The translations under genes and the position numbers were made by a program. Source: Lachnospiraceae bacterium (lineage in GTDB: Bacteria; Bacillota; Clostridia; Lachnospirales; Lachnospiraceae). From it: 64,000 nucleotides of DNA. Positions 61,110 to 64,000 of this stretch are shown here, one piece after another. The notes beneath the pieces are model-generated. The model was not told where the DNA came from and searched no databases. It saw only the letters and a list, made by a program, of their open reading frames with translations. The stretch is from contig JAIKVW010000041.1 of NCBI GenBank assembly GCA_024685315.1, forward strand, positions 1-64,000, in the 5' to 3' direction. Positions within the stretch are counted from its first letter, which is position 1; every line of letters starts with the position of its first letter.

Positions 61110-61127
61110 CATGTTAATTATAACATG
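61110..61127 (-). promoter_or_regulatory. Predicted PadR operator 2 (padR promoter)
   Basis: CATGTTA-ATTA-TAACATG, with ATGT-N8-ACAT spacing. On the minus strand the -10 box TATAAT of padR lies inside it, with TTGTTT 17 bases upstream. Confidence 0.8.
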
Positions 61128-61240
61128 TTAGACTTTCCAAAACAAGGACCGGACCCTGTGCGGCCGCCTTCATGTCAGCCGGTGTATAATGTGCACATTT
61201 TACAAATTGAAAGAATATGCACTTTGTTTTCCAAAAACCG

Positions 61241-61270
61241 TTGACAAACCGGGAAGAGGGCAACTATAAT
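61241..61270 (+). promoter_or_regulatory. Promoter of the acyl-CoA dehydrogenase gene
   Basis: Perfect TTGACA (61241-61246) and TATAAT (61265-61270), 18 bases apart. Confidence 0.85.
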
Positions 61271-61281
61271 ATAAATATAAA

Positions 61282-61299
61282 CATGTTGAAATAAACATA
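61282..61299 (+). promoter_or_regulatory. Predicted PadR operator 3 (acyl-CoA dehydrogenase)
   Basis: CATGTT-gaaaTA-AACATA keeps ATGT-N8-ACAT. It covers the predicted transcription start (about 61277-61280), the same relative place as operator 1. Confidence 0.7.
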
Positions 61300-61336
61300 T
61301 TCGTAAATCAGATTATTTTTTAAGGAGGAAAGAGCA

Positions 61337-62503
61337 ATGTTATTTGATAACTTTTTCACCGAGGACCATTTTGATATCCGTGAAGTAGCAAGAGATTTCG
61401 CAGAGAAGAGCCTTGCTCCCGTAGCGCTCGAGATCGACAAGACCGAGCATTTCCCTGAGGATATCGTTGATACCATGGTTGAGATCGGCTTCCTTGGGAT
61501 CAAGATCCCCGAGGAGTACGGCGGAGTCGGAATGGACATGAGAAGCTACGTATCCGTTATGGAAGAAGTAGCAAGGAAATGCGCTACCGCTACTCTTTAC
61601 ATCTCTTCAGCTAACTCCCTTTCATCAGCTCCCATCCTCCTTTTCGGAACAGAAGAGCAGAAGCAGAAGTATCTTCCGGGCATCGTTGACAATACCGCTC
61701 CGATCGCTTTCGGTCTTACCGAACCCGGCGCAGGCTCCGATGCAGCATCCCTTTCCACCAAGGCAGTTGAAGACGGAGACAGCTACATCCTGAACGGCCG
61801 CAAGACCTTCATCACATTCGCTCCCAAGGCTAAATATACATCCATCTTTGCAAAGACCAGCCCCGAGAAGGGCGTTAAGGGCATCACCTGCTTCATGGTA
61901 GATATGGACACCCCGGGCGTATCCCTCGGAAAGCCTGAGGAGAAGATGGGCCAGAGAGGCGTTCCGGTATCCGATATTATCCTTGAGGACGTTAGGGTCC
62001 CGAAGGACTGCATACTTGGCAAGGTTGACGAGGGTTTCATCAACGCTATGAAGACTCTTGACCTTGGACGTATCGGTGTTGCAGCTATGTCCATTGGTAT
62101 TGCTCAGGAAGCTATGGACCTCGCTGTTGCTCACGTAAAAGAGCGTGTTCAGTTCGGCAAGCCTCTTGCAAAGCAGGAAGCTATCAGGTTCATGCTTGCT
62201 GATATGGAAGCAAAGCTTAACGCTGCCCGTCTCCTTACCTACCAGGCAGCTTACATGATCGACCAGAAGAAGAGCCTTGCAGACCGTGATGACGCAGCTA
62301 CCAAGTTCGCATCCATGGCTAAGTACACCGCGGCTGAGTACGCTAAGGAGATCGTTGACAAGTCCCTCCAGCTCCACGGCGGATACGGATATTCCCAGGA
62401 GTACGAAATCGAGAAGCTCTACAGGGATGTCAGGATCAACTCCATCTACGAAGGCAGCTCTCAGGTACAGCAGATCGTTATCGCAGGCCAGCTTCTCGGA
62501 TAA
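61337..62503 (+). CDS. Acyl-CoA dehydrogenase (butyryl-CoA dehydrogenase-like)
   Basis: 388 residues, short-chain acyl-CoA dehydrogenase. LTEPGAGSDAASLSTKAV is the FAD/substrate motif, LQLHGGYGYSQEYEIEKLYRD precedes the catalytic glutamate in INSIYEGSSQVQQIV. ATG at 61337 after AAGGAGGAAAGAGCA, heavy codon bias. No etfAB genes follow, so it depends on electron-transfer flavoprotein encoded elsewhere. It is monocistronic under PadR operator 3 and is the expected redox step after the CoA-transferase. It could also reduce crotonyl-CoA from lysine. Confidence 0.95.
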   Translation: MLFDNFFTEDHFDIREVARDFAEKSLAPVALEIDKTEHFPEDIVDTMVEIGFLGIKIPEEYGGVGMDMRSYVSVMEEVARKCATATLYISSANSLSSAPILLFGTEEQKQKYLPGIVDNTAPIAFGLTEPGAGSDAASLSTKAVEDGDSYILNGRKTFITFAPKAKYTSIFAKTSPEKGVKGITCFMVDMDTPGVSLGKPEEKMGQRGVPVSDIILEDVRVPKDCILGKVDEGFINAMKTLDLGRIGVAAMSIGIAQEAMDLAVAHVKERVQFGKPLAKQEAIRFMLADMEAKLNAARLLTYQAAYMIDQKKSLADRDDAATKFASMAKYTAAEYAKEIVDKSLQLHGGYGYSQEYEIEKLYRDVRINSIYEGSSQVQQIVIAGQLLG

Positions 62504-62582
62504 TCCCCCTCTCCGGCCGGCGGGACGCTTTATGTTAACCACATAAGGCGGCATAATGCGTAATTAAATAAGTTCGTCAGGA

Positions 62583-62632
62583 AGGCCTGTGCTATAATTA
62601 TTGCGGAGATCACCGAAATATAGCACAGGCCT
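62583..62632 (+). other. Perfect 14-bp stem-loop before the DUF4037 gene
   Basis: AGGCCTGTGCTATA/TATAGCACAGGCCT with a 22-base loop that itself holds CGG/CCG. Followed by TTCGGCTTTTC. It could end the acyl-CoA dehydrogenase transcript or act as leader hairpin of the next gene. Confidence 0.6.
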
Positions 62633-62675
62633 TTCGGCTTTTCAGAGGGATCGGTATCAGGAGGAGCAACGCGGT

Positions 62676-63641
62676 ATGAACGGGCTTGGTTTAGCTGAAA
62701 AGTATTACTTTGATATAGGGCGCAGGCCGCTTTTAGACGCCTGTCCGGATGTCCCGGGGTGGGCTGCGGGACTCGCGGGAGAGGGTTCCGATTGCCTTGG
62801 ATTTGACGATGAGATCTCGAGGGACCATGACTGGGGACCCGGCTTTTGCATCTGGCTGAACGATGAAGACTTCAGCCGCTATGGAGAGGCGCTTCAGGCG
62901 GCCTACGACAGCCTTCCTGCAGAGTTCATGGGATTTATCCGGGAAAATATGCCCCTGGCCGGCAGGAGGGTCGGAGTTTTCAGCACTTCCGATTATTATA
63001 AACGCTTTCTAGGCAGGCCCGGGCTTCCAGCCACTAATTTCGAATGGCTGAATATACCGGAAGAGTACCTCGCGGTCGCCGTGAGCGGAAAGGTATTCGA
63101 GGTCTACGGCAAAGATGCAGGCTTTGAGTCTTCTTTCTGCGCGGTCAGGGAGGGGATTCTGAACTTCTATCCGGAAGATGTCCGGCGGAAAAAGATTGCT
63201 GCGGATCTTGCCAGGATGGCCCGGGAAGGCCAGTACAATTACTGGAGGTGCCTCGAAAGAGGCGAGGCTGCGGCGGCTTACATGGCGCTTTCCGGATATA
63301 TTTCCTCGGCTATAAAAGCCATATACCTGCTGAAAAAACGCTATGCGCCGTACTATAAATGGGCTCTTCGCGGGCTCAGGGAGGTTCCGGGCTGCTCAGA
63401 ATTCTGCAGCATTATAGACAGGCTTGTGTCCGCACCTTCGGATATGGCAGCGCTCTCGGACGCAAATGTGCGCGAACGGAAGCTCGCACTCATCGAGGAG
63501 ATCGCAGGAGAGATCATAGGCGAGCTAAGCGCCCAGGGATTAAGCCGCGGGAAGGAGAGCTTCCTTCAGTCTCACGCGGAAGAAGTCCTTGCAGGCATAA
63601 GCGATAAAGAACTTAAGAGCATTCACATACTTGCAGGATAG
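62676..63641 (+). CDS. DUF4037-domain protein (nucleotidyltransferase-like)
   Basis: 321 residues from ATG 62676 (nine bases after GGAGGAG; the frame is open upstream to 62601 without a ribosome site). GEGSDCLGFDDEISRDHDWG resembles the G-S-x-x-x-x-x-D-x-D-x-D nucleotidyltransferase core (GSDCLGFDDEIS...DHD), consistent with the DUF4037 family. Target unknown. It runs into a DUF4125 gene four bases later, a pairing I recall from clostridial genomes. Confidence 0.8.
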   Translation: MNGLGLAEKYYFDIGRRPLLDACPDVPGWAAGLAGEGSDCLGFDDEISRDHDWGPGFCIWLNDEDFSRYGEALQAAYDSLPAEFMGFIRENMPLAGRRVGVFSTSDYYKRFLGRPGLPATNFEWLNIPEEYLAVAVSGKVFEVYGKDAGFESSFCAVREGILNFYPEDVRRKKIAADLARMAREGQYNYWRCLERGEAAAAYMALSGYISSAIKAIYLLKKRYAPYYKWALRGLREVPGCSEFCSIIDRLVSAPSDMAALSDANVRERKLALIEEIAGEIIGELSAQGLSRGKESFLQSHAEEVLAGISDKELKSIHILAG

Positions 63642-63645
63642 GATC

Positions 63646-64000
63646 ATGGATATTGAGAAGATAATAAATTTTGACGGAAAGCTCGCCCCTGACATACCCG
63701 GAATCATCGTCAGGGAATGGCAGATGTTCCAGAAGGTCAATAATGAAGGCGGCAGGGCATACTGCCAGGACGACCTGATAACATTTTACATAATGAGGGC
63801 CGCCCAGTTCAGGAACTGGCCGGAAGCACTGAGGGACAGTTATTTCGCGGATCTGGGAGCCGCATCAAAGGAAGGGAAGAACCTTCTGGCTTTTAAATAC
63901 GGCTACATGATGGAGTACACTTCCCCGGAAGCCTTTGAAAACATAAAGGCGCAGCTTCCCGCGGTCACGACTGAGCGGCAGGAGAAAGCGGACAGGATCA
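63646..64000 (+). CDS. DUF4125-family protein (3' end beyond window)
   Basis: Open frame from ATG 63646 to the window edge, 118 codons read: MDIEKIINFDGKLAPDIPG, then IIVREWQMFQKVNNEGGRA, CQDDLITFYIMRAAQFRNWP, and FKYGYMMEYTSPEAF. The IIxxEWxMFxxVNNEGGRAxCQ stretch is what I know from DUF4125 proteins. Function unknown. It follows the DUF4037 stop by four bases, so the two are cotranscribed and may act together. Confidence 0.78.
   Translation, partial: MDIEKIINFDGKLAPDIPGIIVREWQMFQKVNNEGGRAYCQDDLITFYIMRAAQFRNWPEALRDSYFADLGAASKEGKNLLAFKYGYMMEYTSPEAFENIKAQLPAVTTERQEKADRI

Noticed and set aside
1..64000. CRISPR array, insertion sequence, prophage or integrase
   Set aside because: No regularly spaced repeats, transposase, integrase or phage structural genes were found on either strand.

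Overview
The window is a chromosomal segment of a strictly anaerobic, amino-acid- and organic-acid-fermenting Firmicute (class Clostridia; gut Lachnospiraceae or a related family is my best guess). Support for this comes from the clostridial lysine-fermentation genes, desulfoferrodoxin, a glycyl-radical enzyme with its activase, several CoA-transferase/acyl-CoA dehydrogenase pairs, near-consensus sigma-A promoters with AGGAGG ribosome sites, and the Firmicute housekeeping run hup-rqcP-divIC-tilS-hpt-ftsH. No insertion sequence, prophage or CRISPR array is visible. TAG is used routinely as a stop.

Layout. (1) 1-8009: lysine fermentation. kal-kce-kdd-kamA-kamD run leftward (kamD leaves the window) behind a consensus promoter, a lysine riboswitch and an intrinsic terminator. 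Two partner ATPases (kamB- and kamC-like) run rightward from the same intergenic region. (2) 8069-9975: a thioesterase and a GntP-type permease. (3) 10104-24659: a large catabolic island. It holds a TctCBA tricarboxylate transporter with a structured leader, a flavin reductase, HpaH-like hydratase, 4-oxalocrotonate-decarboxylase-like protein, HpaI-like aldolase, AraC regulator, amidohydrolase, two tautomerases, CoA-acylating aldehyde dehydrogenase, acyl-CoA dehydrogenase, class III CoA-transferase, MaoC and enoyl-CoA hydratase. It looks like the lower half of a meta-cleavage pathway with no ring-cleaving oxygenase. (4) 24669-42899: mixed genes, including MATE, phosphatase, GtrA, desulfoferrodoxin, a CotH-type surface protein interrupted by an amber codon, enoyl-CoA hydratase/Rrf2/old-yellow-enzyme, tRNA-Leu, sirtuin, lipoproteins, sortase B, ackA, a SEDS protein, citrate synthase and a metallo-beta-lactamase-fold protein that has lost its metal ligands. 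(5) 43039-50638: housekeeping core (HU, RqcP, DivIC, TilS, Hpt, FtsH), then a GH13 glycosidase and a hotdog thioesterase; a compact structured element lies at 43401-43500. (6) 50635-62503: a glycyl-radical enzyme island with activase, PucR-type regulator, GRE with an unusual active-site loop, MatC-like carrier, OFA-type MFS carrier, CoA-transferase, PadR repressor and acyl-CoA dehydrogenase. (7) 62676-64000: DUF4037 and DUF4125 proteins, the latter cut by the window edge.

How it works together. Lysine is taken to acetate and butyrate-level CoA esters through the kam/kdd/kce/kal pathway; acetate kinase, CoA-transferases and acyl-CoA dehydrogenases in the window are the expected downstream partners. 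The two other islands each pair uptake carriers with an entry chemistry and with CoA activation and oxidation. The best candidates for new biology are the oxygenase-free meta-cleavage-like island (10-24.7 kb) and the GRE island (50.6-62.5 kb). In the latter, three ATGT-N8-ACAT operators tie the MFS/CoA-transferase genes, padR and the acyl-CoA dehydrogenase into one predicted PadR regulon.
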